Below, piece after piece: positions 22,655 to 30,458 of a stretch of DNA of 34,245 bases (positions are counted from its first letter, which is position 1; each line of letters starts with the position of its first letter). Origin of the DNA: Bacillota bacterium. Lineage in GTDB: Bacteria > Bacillota > Clostridia > Oscillospirales > Ruminococcaceae. The notes beneath the pieces were generated by a model. That model was not told the DNA's origin, made no database searches, and saw only the letters and a list, made by a program, of their open reading frames with translations. Location: assembly GCA_023421245.1 (NCBI GenBank), contig JAEZTV010000008.1, positions 1 through 34,245 on the forward strand, read 5' to 3'. The translations under genes were made by a program, and so were the position numbers.

Positions 22655-23623
22655 GTGTTTGATATAGTAGCAATCGGCGAATGCCTAATTGATTTTACCC
22701 CCAGTGGAACCAATGAGCTTGGTATGCAGCTGTTTGCCCGCAACCCCGGAGGCGCGCCCGCAAACGTGCTTGCCATGTATGCAAAGCTTGGCGGAAAAAC
22801 CGCGTTTATCGGCAAGGTTGGTACGGACGATTTCGGCGAGTTTCTGAAAAAGACGATGTCCGATGCGGGGATTGATATCTCCGGTCTTGCTCAGACCGCC
22901 GATGTGCCTACGACTCTTGCCTTTGTGCAGCTAAACGACAAGGGTGACCGTTCGTTTACCTTCTACCGCAAGCCGGGTGCCGATGTGTGCCTGTGTGCGG
23001 AGGAAGTGGATGAAAGCTTACTGAGTGGCTGCAAGATATTTCACTTCGGTTCGGTGTCGCTCACGGCGGAGCCCAGCAGAACTGCTACGTTAACCGCAGC
23101 AAAAAAGGCAAAGCAGGCGGGTGCCATCATCAGCTACGACCCCAACTACCGCCCCTTGCTATGGGAAAACGAGCGGTGCGCCAAGGATGAGATGTTAAGC
23201 GCGCTGCCGCTTGCGGATATTGTCAAGGTCTCGGAAGAGGAGATGACCTTGCTCACCGGGGAAACCGAGCTTGAAAAAGGGGCAAAGGTTCTCGCACAGC
23301 ATGGTGCAAGCCTTGTGCTGATAACGCTCGGCCCAAAGGGGGCATTCTATTACGCGCCCTGCGGCAGTGGGACGCTGCCCACCTATGACGTAAAAACGAT
23401 TGATACCACCGGTGCGGGTGATGCCTTCCTCGGCGCACTGCTGTACCGCATTGCGGGCAAAACGATTGAGCAGCTCGGCGCCATGACCGGCCCTGAATGG
23501 GAGCAGACCATCGCCTTCGGCAACGCCGCAGGAAGTCTTACCACCATGGCAAAGGGTGCAATCCCCGCAATGCCTACCCTTGCGCAGATTGAGCATTGCG
23601 TTCAAAACGAAAAGCTGCTTTAG
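22655..23623 (+). CDS. PfkB-family sugar kinase (fructokinase-like)
   Basis: 322 residues from GTG 22655, preceded by AAGGAGGCCAACCT; the start reads (M)FDIVAIGECLIDFTPSG. The first PfkB signature is near GGAPANVLAMYAKLGGKTAF, and the second, DTTGAGDAFLGALLY, has the catalytic Asp in GAGD. Length and motifs fit fructokinase/ketohexokinase or 2-keto-3-deoxygluconate kinase. With the upstream dehydrogenase, the simplest pathway is polyol to ketose to ketose phosphate. No transporter gene is in the operon. Confidence 0.88.
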   Translation: MFDIVAIGECLIDFTPSGTNELGMQLFARNPGGAPANVLAMYAKLGGKTAFIGKVGTDDFGEFLKKTMSDAGIDISGLAQTADVPTTLAFVQLNDKGDRSFTFYRKPGADVCLCAEEVDESLLSGCKIFHFGSVSLTAEPSRTATLTAAKKAKQAGAIISYDPNYRPLLWENERCAKDEMLSALPLADIVKVSEEEMTLLTGETELEKGAKVLAQHGASLVLITLGPKGAFYYAPCGSGTLPTYDVKTIDTTGAGDAFLGALLYRIAGKTIEQLGAMTGPEWEQTIAFGNAAGSLTTMAKGAIPAMPTLAQIEHCVQNEKLL

Positions 23624-23859
23624 CAGTGCATGCTCCCCGCATTGTTATATAATCAATTAACCTAAAAACCCCCTCTGGAATTTTCAAGCGGCTAGCTTTG
23701 CTTGCCGACACGCGAAAGCGTGCAACCGATTATGCAACCCCGCAAAAGCTGCCTTTCAGGCAGCTGCGCAGCGCGGGACATGTCTTTAAAACCGGATTGG
23801 TTTTAAAGATTGCTGATTATAACAATTCAGTCAACTAGCATATGTGTTTTCCCGAAAAG
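23624..23859. other. Dense cluster of hairpins between converging genes
   Basis: Within about 120 bases there are CACGC-GAAA-GCGTG, GCTGCCT-TTC-AGGCAGC enclosed in CCCGC...GCGGG (about 23739-23778), and TCTTTAAAACC...GGTTTTAAAGA (about 23780-23807). No open frame runs through them. This could be a repeat element or a structured RNA. Confidence 0.4.
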
Positions 23860-23896
23860 AAAGCGGCCGCGTTTGATTTGCAAACGCGGCCGCTTT
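23860..23896. terminator. Bidirectional terminator between pfkB-like and M23 genes
   Basis: AAAGCGGCCGCGTTT (23860-23874) pairs perfectly with AAACGCGGCCGCTTT (23882-23896) around a 7-nt loop. CGCCTTTTTG follows on the plus strand and A/T-rich DNA on the other, so it can serve both converging operons. Confidence 0.8.
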
Positions 23897-23916
23897 CGCC
23901 TTTTTGTACCGATCTG

Positions 23917-25509
23917 TTACTCTACCAAAACCGAATCGATTGCGGTGTTTGGATTGACAAACACACCGCCCACCGACATGCCAAAGTGAAGGTGCGGGCC
24001 GGTTGAAAATCCCGTGGAACCTACGGTACCGATGGTGTCACCCTGTGTTACCATGGCATCAGTCTTTGTTTTCAGCGAATCCATATGGTAGTACCATGTT
24101 TTCAGGCCGTAGCCATGTTCAATCAAAACCGTGTTTCCGGTAAGCTGCAGTTTGCCCGCATACAGCACCCTGCCGGCACCGGAAGCCTTTACCGGCGTGC
24201 CGCGTTTGGCGGCAATATCAATGCCGCTGTGGCGGGTGGCGGTAGGTGTTCCGTTTACCGTGCGAATCGCGCCAAACTCAGTGGTAATCTTTCCGGAGGC
24301 GGGAAGGATAAACTGCCCTTCGAAATGTTTCTCGGCATCGCGAACCGCCTTCAGCGGTTGAATTATACGGTCAAATTCTGCGTTTGCGTCGCTATTGTCT
24401 ACCGTGCTTTCGGTAACCTCCTCATCAACGGTGAGATCTTGTACCTCAAACTGCTTATCGTTTAGTGTAATCTCGTACTTTGCATAGGCGCTGTCGGCAG
24501 AAAGCTCAAGGATATAGCTGCCGGGCTTGTTGTGGTAGCTCAGCGGAAAGATGCAGATGCGTCCGTCGTCGGTCTCAAAAAAATGTGCTTCAAAGTTAAA
24601 GGGGGAGGTTACGGTAATTTCCTCGCCGGCATCAAGGCCGCGTGCGTAGATGATCAGCGCTTCGCCCGGGTCAAGGGCGGCGGCACTGATTTCAAATCCC
24701 GCTTTTGGGGCATACTCTACACAAAAGCGGTAGATTGCGTTGCCAAAGCAGTCGGAGAGTGCGGCCTCGCTCCAGACGGCGGTTACCTCATAATCATAGC
24801 GTCCGCCGTCCGACATGCGAAAAGCGGCAAGTGCCTTAAGGTCACCCTCAAACACCGCATTGCCACCGTGCAATATCGTAACGCTTGTGGCATCCGGCTC
24901 GCTTGAAAAGCCAATGACCGGCGCGTTGGGCGATGAGAGCACATACTTATAATCGTGCATTGCCATCTCGGCCGTGTGCTCGTAATAGCGCCTGTCAAGG
25001 CGTTTGTAGCTCCAGTCACCGCTGTCGGGAATCAACACGCCCTGTTTTTCATCCGCGGTAATGATTGCCGCAGGAAACTGACGGTGCGTGTACAGGTCCG
25101 AAAACTCCTCGCCGGAAAGCAGCGAAAACAATGCTTCGCGGTCGACCTCCAGGTACCCTGTGTCGGGCGTTAGGATGTAGGCATAGCGTGCCTGACTTGT
25201 AAAATCGTAAATCCCCAGCACCTGTTTGCCGCCGTTTGCATCCTCAAGTGTAACGGTAACGGTTGGAGAGGGGATATGCAGAGTGTCTACTGCCACAGAC
25301 CGCCCGTTGTTTATTATCTCCCCAAAGGCGGCAAGGGTCGTGCTGTCTGTCAGATTAATGCTGGTATCTTCCAGTACAAACCCGATGCTTTGCACCGCGT
25401 TTACATCAATCAGCAGGTTGGTTCCAGCAACAGAAGAGAGATAGCTGCATCCTGAAAACAGGGTACACACCAACGCGCATAGTAGGGTAATCACACGCCT
25501 GCCAAACAT
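23917..25509 (-). CDS. M23-family metallopeptidase, lipoprotein
   Basis: 530 residues from ATG 25509, preceded by AAAGGAGTAATTTTT. The N-terminus is a lipoprotein signal (MFGRRVITLLCALVCTLFSG then Cys, lipobox FSGC), so the protein should be anchored outside the membrane. Residues 30-400 are an unassigned beta-rich region, perhaps a substrate- or partner-binding domain. The C-terminal 106 residues are the LytM/M23 peptidase, with zinc ligands His427 and Asp431 (RHSGID) and the HLHF motif (His506, His508), plus YYHMDS. It probably trims cell-wall cross-links or acts as an activator of such enzymes. It is divergent from another lipoprotein gene. Confidence 0.88.
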   Translation of the reverse strand: MFGRRVITLLCALVCTLFSGCSYLSSVAGTNLLIDVNAVQSIGFVLEDTSINLTDSTTLAAFGEIINNGRSVAVDTLHIPSPTVTVTLEDANGGKQVLGIYDFTSQARYAYILTPDTGYLEVDREALFSLLSGEEFSDLYTHRQFPAAIITADEKQGVLIPDSGDWSYKRLDRRYYEHTAEMAMHDYKYVLSSPNAPVIGFSSEPDATSVTILHGGNAVFEGDLKALAAFRMSDGGRYDYEVTAVWSEAALSDCFGNAIYRFCVEYAPKAGFEISAAALDPGEALIIYARGLDAGEEITVTSPFNFEAHFFETDDGRICIFPLSYHNKPGSYILELSADSAYAKYEITLNDKQFEVQDLTVDEEVTESTVDNSDANAEFDRIIQPLKAVRDAEKHFEGQFILPASGKITTEFGAIRTVNGTPTATRHSGIDIAAKRGTPVKASGAGRVLYAGKLQLTGNTVLIEHGYGLKTWYYHMDSLKTKTDAMVTQGDTIGTVGSTGFSTGPHLHFGMSVGGVFVNPNTAIDSVLVE

Positions 25510-25963
25510 AAAAATTACTCCTTTCGCCCAATATCCGTATCGGTAATAGTAGTCTGTATAAAACCATTGGCGTGTTTATAATCGACAAATATAACTTGCC
25601 GCCGCCCTTCTGTAAATAAGCGGGGCTAAACGATAGACTTTTCTATTATTTAAAGTGTAAATAATACAATGTGTGTTTCGCACGCACATTCTTCCATTTA
25701 TTTTACCACGGAACGGATTGCTTGTAAATCAACAAATCATTCCTGCAAATGGGAATAGGGATGGTTGAATCAAGTAAATATTTAGAAATGAAACCGATTT
25801 TTTTGATGAATATCCATGAAAAACACCTGAAAGCTTGCAAAATGCGGATTATGTTGGTAATATTGTTGCCGAGATCGGAATGGAGTATGGAATGACCATT
25901 TTGTTACAGGTTTTCCATCCCCAAAACGACAGCGGGTATTGCCCGCACAATATGGAGGAATTT
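25510..25963. other. Divergent intergenic region between two lipoprotein genes
   Basis: AT-rich with no gene I trust. AATGTGTG and CGCACATT around TTTCG (about 25668-25690) form a hairpin with one mismatch. Promoters for both flanking genes must lie here, but I cannot place a clear pair. The frame opening at 25835 precedes the real start of the next gene. Confidence 0.4.
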
Positions 25964-27508
25964 ATGTTACAAATGAATAAACTGACCGCTCGGATGCTGC
26001 TGATCGCCGTCGCGTTTATCCTTTCGCTGGTGGGCTGCAGTGTCACAGAGGATATTAACACACTTGTGCAGGGACGCCAGCAGCTTTCCCAAAGCAGCAG
26101 CGAGTCGCCCGCGCAGCCGAGTGAATCAACTGCACAACCGCAAAAACTCAGCCCAATTCGCCTGTATCCCACCGTGAATGCATCGATGGGTGGGCCCGAC
26201 AGTGTCCTGCTTGAGTATGCGTCCGAGAACCATCGTTTGATCTTTGACAGTCAGGTTCGATATCTTGACGAGCACGAAGTGACATCCACCAATATTATTC
26301 TGCCGACGGGGCACACACTTTATCAGGATGAAACCGGCTATTTTATTTTTTCCGGCGCAAACGTTGTATATGTAAGGCAAGACTTGAATGCTGACCTTGA
26401 AGACCCCGATAATCCGCTGTACGATACACGGGGCTTGCTGCATGACTCGCTGATGCTGGGCGGCGACAGCCTTTATGATGAGAATGGGGTATTGGTTGCG
26501 TTTGACGACATGTCTCGCTTTACTGCTGCAAACACCGTGTCGCTTGTCTACAACAACTTGATACTCAACTCCTACGACGCCTTTGAGGTGCTGGACAGCA
26601 ACAGGCTTTCCGTCCCGCTTTCCACACTGGGACTTCAGACGCTGGGCGATGCGCAGGCATCCTATCAAGCCGCGCAGGATAAGGTGATGATTCGCAGCAG
26701 GCCGTATGTGCCGGTAATACAAAGTGATGCCATTATCATCTATTTTAATGGCACAGATGGGTTTTTGATTGATGTGCATTCGTTTACCCTGCCGCGCAAG
26801 CAAACGGAGGAGCGCACCCCCGGCATTCTTGATTATTCTAAGCTTGCGGATGCTGCAAGCGCACTGCACACACAAAAACTAAATGCCATGGGGCTTGCCC
26901 CAAGGTTTGAAGCAACAGACCTGATTGCAGGCAGGGCAATTACGGTATATAACCCTTATTCCGCAAAGATAGAAGAGATTACACCGATTGAAATGGACAA
27001 GGATGGCAGCCTCTCGCTCTCTCTGGAGGCGCTGAGAATCCTGTATGGTGTACAGCTGATGCGCGACCCCGACACCGAAACACTGCACCTGTATACCGAT
27101 CCATACTATCTTTCGCTCACAGAGCATATTTTGGGCAACAGCCAATCGGGTTCCGCCGTTCGCTTTATCGGCAGCGACAGTGTAAACGAAATGTATGCAC
27201 AGCAGCAGGCGGAGCGCCAAACAAACCGCGGATATCTATCTGCGGTTGTTACAAAAGAGAACGAGCCAGGGGTGCCCATACCGATTATCCGTACACCCCG
27301 TTCGGGTCAGTTTGTGTACCCTGGCAGCAGTACGAAGATCTGGGTTTCGTATTATAAAGGCAAGGGCGAACCTGTGTCTTTGCGCCCTGCATCGGGCGGC
27401 GACTGGGTATGGAACAACGCCACCGGATTTTGGGAGGGAGTATCCCCGCTCAGCGGCAAAAAGATTGTATGGCATCCCAGCTATGCCGCAGCGTTTACCA
27501 TTCGCTAG
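25964..27508 (+). CDS. Lipoprotein of unknown function (beta-rich, stalk-like)
   Basis: 514 residues from ATG 25964, right after TATGGAGGAATTT; the longer frame from 25835 lacks a ribosome binding site. The signal peptide is MLQMNKLTARMLLIAVAFIL and ends in the lipobox LVGC. A Ser/Gln/Pro-rich linker follows (about residues 35-65). A later segment, NNLILNSYDAFEVLDSNRLS then VPLSTLGLQTLG, resembles the copper-amine-oxidase-N-like stalk domain of Clostridia surface proteins. The C-terminal part ends with a W-rich region (TKIWVSYYKGKGEP; GDWVWNNATGFWEG). Function unknown; probably attached to the outer face of the membrane, perhaps working with the divergent peptidase. Confidence 0.75.
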   Translation: MLQMNKLTARMLLIAVAFILSLVGCSVTEDINTLVQGRQQLSQSSSESPAQPSESTAQPQKLSPIRLYPTVNASMGGPDSVLLEYASENHRLIFDSQVRYLDEHEVTSTNIILPTGHTLYQDETGYFIFSGANVVYVRQDLNADLEDPDNPLYDTRGLLHDSLMLGGDSLYDENGVLVAFDDMSRFTAANTVSLVYNNLILNSYDAFEVLDSNRLSVPLSTLGLQTLGDAQASYQAAQDKVMIRSRPYVPVIQSDAIIIYFNGTDGFLIDVHSFTLPRKQTEERTPGILDYSKLADAASALHTQKLNAMGLAPRFEATDLIAGRAITVYNPYSAKIEEITPIEMDKDGSLSLSLEALRILYGVQLMRDPDTETLHLYTDPYYLSLTEHILGNSQSGSAVRFIGSDSVNEMYAQQQAERQTNRGYLSAVVTKENEPGVPIPIIRTPRSGQFVYPGSSTKIWVSYYKGKGEPVSLRPASGGDWVWNNATGFWEGVSPLSGKKIVWHPSYAAAFTIR

Positions 27509-27567
27509 AAGTACCTTAGCCTTTTGCAGCGCGGAACCATTAAATAACGGCCCGTCGGGCGGAACGG

Positions 27568-28224
27568 ATGATCGGTATGGGATACGAGTTTGAAAAAAAC
27601 GAGTTCATTCTTTTTCAGGGCGACAGCATTACCGATACAGGCAGAAGCTATTTGATTCGTACAAGTCTGGGTGAGGGGTATCCCGCCTATGTTGCGAAAT
27701 ACCTTTCCGAGCTTTTGCCGCAGCATAATCTGCAGTTTCTAAATAAAGGCGTATCCGGCAACCGAATTTCTGATCTCAAGCGGCGCTTTCACCGCGATTG
27801 TCTTGCGCTGCATCCCTTCCCAAGCATTGTATCGGTTTTAATCGGTATTAACGATACTTGGCGCATCTTTGATATGGGGATTGCAAGCCCCATCCCGCAG
27901 TATGAAGAGACCTACCGCGAACTGCTTGATCGTATTCGCGAAAAAAGTGCGTTTACCCGCTTTATTCTGCTTTGCCCTTTTGTGCTGGAGGACAGCGAGG
28001 ATAAAAAAGAGTGGCGTGAGGATGTAGATGCACGGCGCGAAGCGGTCAGGCGCATTGCAAGGGACTACGGGGCGCGCCTGATTGACATCCAGCCGATATT
28101 TGATGAAGCTATGGCGGTAACAGGCAACGGGCCGCTGTACTATACCGTAGACGGGGTTCATCCCACACCGGAGGGTCATGCGTTGATTGCAAAGCACTGG
28201 GTTAATGCATTTTTAGCAAAGTAA
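27568..28224 (+). CDS. SGNH/GDSL-family hydrolase
   Basis: 218 residues from ATG 27568; no strong ribosome binding site is seen, and ATG at 27577 is an alternative start. All four SGNH blocks are present: FQGDSITD (nucleophile Ser20), GVSGN (Gly64), GIND (Asn95) and DGVHPTPEGH (Asp195, His198). There is no signal peptide, so the enzyme is probably cytosolic. Such proteins remove acyl or acetyl groups from sugars, lipids or wall polymers. It lies 60 bases after the lipoprotein gene and may be co-transcribed with it, since no terminator separates them. Confidence 0.88.
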   Translation: MIGMGYEFEKNEFILFQGDSITDTGRSYLIRTSLGEGYPAYVAKYLSELLPQHNLQFLNKGVSGNRISDLKRRFHRDCLALHPFPSIVSVLIGINDTWRIFDMGIASPIPQYEETYRELLDRIREKSAFTRFILLCPFVLEDSEDKKEWREDVDARREAVRRIARDYGARLIDIQPIFDEAMAVTGNGPLYYTVDGVHPTPEGHALIAKHWVNAFLAK

Positions 28225-28272
28225 AAATTGCGCAAGAGCGCCCCCCGGGGATGCTGCAACACAATAAAAGAG

Positions 28273-28319
28273 AACGGTTGACGGAAAGGGTAACGCCCTT
28301 TCTGCCAACCGTTGTTTTG
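28273..28319 (+). terminator. Terminator of the lipoprotein/SGNH unit
   Basis: AACGGTTG (28273-28280) and CAACCGTT (28306-28313) frame an inner GAAAGGG/CCCTTTC stem, followed by GTTTTGT. The stem has small mismatches. Confidence 0.7.
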
Positions 28320-28501
28320 TGCCGGTCTTTTTATGCCGGCAGGACAAACTATTTCATTGCATAATTTGTGTAAAGCGTATACAATTAAGATGTAATAAAT
28401 CAAGTAATAACCGCTTTGAAGCCATTTTCTACACAAAACGGCATATCGTTTTGCGCCGCGGTTTTAAGGCATATTGAATTGAGAATAAAGGTGTGATAAG
28501 A

Positions 28502-29284
28502 ATGGGTAAACTTGCGATACTTGGCAGCCACGGATTTCACACGGCTTACTCAGAATCGATGCACCGGGAGGTAATTGCCCTTACCGGACAAGCACGGCCG
28601 CGCGTCTTGCTGATTCCGCTTGCAAGCGGAGATGACAGTGCCTACATACGCACCTTTGAGCAGTTGTATCGAGCCATGTTCGGCTGCGAGGTGGATGTTC
28701 TTATGCTGCGCGGTGAGATGAATGCGCCCGCCGATGCAAAAGAACGCATCGACCGCGCTGCGCTTATTTTTATCGGCGGCGGCGAGAACTACGGTGCGAT
28801 TGCGCAGATGAAACGTCTGGGTATAGCGGAGATGGTGGTACAAGCATCCCGGCGCGGCAGCGTTGTTGCGGGGGAGGGTCTGGGCGCCCGTTTTCTGTTC
28901 GAGGGGGGGTACGCCACCAGCATGTGGGGCATCGGTATTGAAACGCCCGTTTTGGTTACGCTGCAGGGTATGGGGCTTGCGCGCGGCCTGCTGTGCACCG
29001 GCTGTGAGGACGCGCTTGTGAGTGAAGGATTTGCGGCATCCCTGCTCGGTAATATCAATGTAGGGTTTGCGCTTGCCACAGACTGCGCGCTCTTTATCGA
29101 CGATAAAAGCTATTATAACCGCCTGTACAAAGGGGATGCGTTGTTTGCTCGTGTCATGGCAAACGATGCATATGCCGATTTTATTGATTTATTCAGCGAA
29201 ACGCCGCTTCCGCTTATCCAGATGTACGACGGAAACTTGGGCGAGATAACACTGGAAGGGTACGCCCAAAACCGTCACCGCTGA
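28502..29284 (+). CDS. Peptidase S51 (PepE/cyanophycinase) relative lacking the usual serine
   Basis: 260 residues from ATG 28502, after AAAGGTGTGATAAGA; a GTG at 28493 sits in the ribosome binding site. The fold markers VLLIPLASGDDSAYI and IFIGGGENYGAIAQMKRLG match the S51 family (dipeptidase E, cyanophycinase). The nucleophile elbow, normally A-G-x-S-A-G-A, reads AGEGLGA here, so Gly126 replaces the catalytic serine. It is therefore probably inactive as a peptidase or has a changed role. The gene itself is intact, with normal codon use. It is alone between terminators. Confidence 0.7.
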   Translation: MGKLAILGSHGFHTAYSESMHREVIALTGQARPRVLLIPLASGDDSAYIRTFEQLYRAMFGCEVDVLMLRGEMNAPADAKERIDRAALIFIGGGENYGAIAQMKRLGIAEMVVQASRRGSVVAGEGLGARFLFEGGYATSMWGIGIETPVLVTLQGMGLARGLLCTGCEDALVSEGFAASLLGNINVGFALATDCALFIDDKSYYNRLYKGDALFARVMANDAYADFIDLFSETPLPLIQMYDGNLGEITLEGYAQNRHR

Positions 29285-29394
29285 CGCTGTCGGCAGACAA
29301 GGACTGCTGGTCATGTCAATTTGCCTCGGCTGAATGGTGCCGATTGCCGTGCGGCCCGTTGTATATTGGCAAAGCTGTATTGGCAATAAAAAAA

Positions 29395-29420
29395 CTACCC
29401 GTAAGTCGGGTAGCGTTTTT
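29395..29420. terminator. Bidirectional terminator between the S51 gene and rpmB
   Basis: CTACCCG (29395-29401) and CGGGTAG (29407-29413) form a 7-bp stem. GTTTTTAT follows on the plus strand and TTTTTTTA on the minus strand. Confidence 0.8.
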
Positions 29421-29446
29421 ATCGCACTATTAAGGTTATATGCAGA

Positions 29447-29635
29447 TTAAACGGCACGGGTCACCTTGTTTGAGCGCAGGCAGCGGGAGCAAGCGTAAAC
29501 ACGACACGGAGTACCATTCACGACAGCCTTTACACGCTTAATGTTAGGCTTCCAAGTTCTATTGGAGCGTTTATGTGAGTGAGATACTTTAATACCAAAA
29601 GATACACCTTTTCCGCAGACATCGCATTTTGCCAT
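29447..29635 (-). CDS. rpmB: 50S ribosomal protein L28
   Basis: 62 residues, starting at ATG 29635 after AAAGGAGGTGCTGCATC. The sequence MAKCDVCGKGVSFGIKVSHS, RTWKPNIKRVKAV and YACSRCLRSNKV is typical of bacterial L28. The two CxxC pairs (Cys4/Cys7 and the CSRC near the C-terminus) mark the zinc-binding form. It is part of the large ribosomal subunit. It is monocistronic here, as in many Firmicutes. Confidence 0.97.
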   Translation of the reverse strand: MAKCDVCGKGVSFGIKVSHSHKRSNRTWKPNIKRVKAVVNGTPCRVYACSRCLRSNKVTRAV

Positions 29636-29895
29636 GATGCAGCACCTCCTTTTTCATGCCCACAAGAAGTTAACAGTAGTATCTTATCAAATAATCAAAG
29701 GAAAATCAAGCATTTCGATGAGTTTTTTTACATTTCGGGCATTACGCCGGACATGATAGCGGTACAACGTCAAAACATAGCGCATCCGTGCGCCATTTCC
29801 CGCCCACCGCGGCCTTGTGTTTTGTAAGCAATATCCTTTTTATGATGCGGCGTTGCGAACCTGCGACGAGAATCAGAATTTCATCGAAAAATGTA

Positions 29896-29924
29896 TTGAC
29901 AACCTTGTGCCGATGTATTATAAT
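29896..29924 (+). promoter_or_regulatory. Consensus promoter for the tRNA pair
   Basis: TTGACA (29896-29901), a 17-nt spacer, TATAAT (29919-29924): a perfect sigma-A promoter 42 bases before tRNA-Met. The stretch from 29636 to here otherwise shows no gene. Confidence 0.9.
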
Positions 29925-29965
29925 TTAATTCGCTCGGTGCTCAAAGCACACGCGCAAATCAATAT

Positions 29966-30042
29966 GGCGGTATAGCTCAGGTGGCTAGAGCATGCGGTTC
30001 ATACCCGCAGTGTCGTCGGTTCGAATCCTACTACCGCTACCA
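29966..30042 (+). tRNA. tRNA-Met (CAT, elongator-type)
   Basis: GGCGGTATAGCTCAGGTGG opens the gene, the anticodon loop TTCATAC gives CAT, the T-arm contains GGTTCGAATCC, and CCA is encoded at 30040-30042. Length 77 nt. The 5' sequence is that of elongator tRNA-Met rather than of initiator or Ile2, though CAT alone cannot settle this. A hairpin (ACGCCACC/GGTGGCGT, 30046-30065) follows. Confidence 0.93.
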
Positions 30043-30112
30043 CATACGCCACCATCCGGTGGCGTTTACTACTCACAAGGAACTCCAGGCTGCCGCAGAG
30101 CAGCAACTGTAA

Positions 30113-30187
30113 GGCCCGGTGGTCAAGCGGTTAAGACACCGCCCTTTCACGGCGGTATCACGGGTTCGATTCCCGTCCGGGTCACCA
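30113..30187 (+). tRNA. tRNA-Glu (TTC)
   Basis: GGCCCGGTGGTCAAGCGG starts the gene, the anticodon loop CTTTCAC gives TTC, the T-arm is GGGTTCGATTCCC, and CCA is encoded at 30185-30187. Length 75 nt. It is probably co-transcribed with tRNA-Met. Confidence 0.95.
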
Positions 30188-30194
30188 GTTTAAA

Positions 30195-30230
30195 ATAACC
30201 CTCTCCATAACGGAGAGGGTTATTCTATTT
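30195..30230 (+). terminator. Terminator of the tRNA unit
   Basis: ATAACCCTCTCC pairs perfectly with GGAGAGGGTTAT around a 5-nt loop, followed by TCTATTTTT. Confidence 0.88.
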
Positions 30231-30276
30231 TTCGCATGTTTCATGTATAATCAAGCCATATCCTTTTATTACACAA

Positions 30277-30288
30277 TAACGTACGTTA
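30277..30288. promoter_or_regulatory. 12-bp palindrome upstream of the XRE gene
   Basis: TAACGTACGTTA is a perfect palindrome in the 270-bp gap before the XRE-membrane gene. It could be an operator; the binder is unknown. Confidence 0.3.
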
Positions 30289-30458
30289 ACAGGGCGGCGG
30301 TATCCACTGTTTTTGCTGTTTGCAACCGGCGGTTGCGCAATTTTCAAGTCTGATTGATGGCGTACTACCATCCGTGGTGGTATTCTTGGCTTACAACGTT
30401 GTAGGTGCAGTTGAAACAATCGGCCGGTACAGGCCGCATACAAGACGGAGGGAAAACA

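Noticed and set aside
26126..26875. 249-codon minus-strand frame
   Set aside because: Antisense shadow of the lipoprotein gene, which has a lipobox and a good ribosome binding site on the plus strand.
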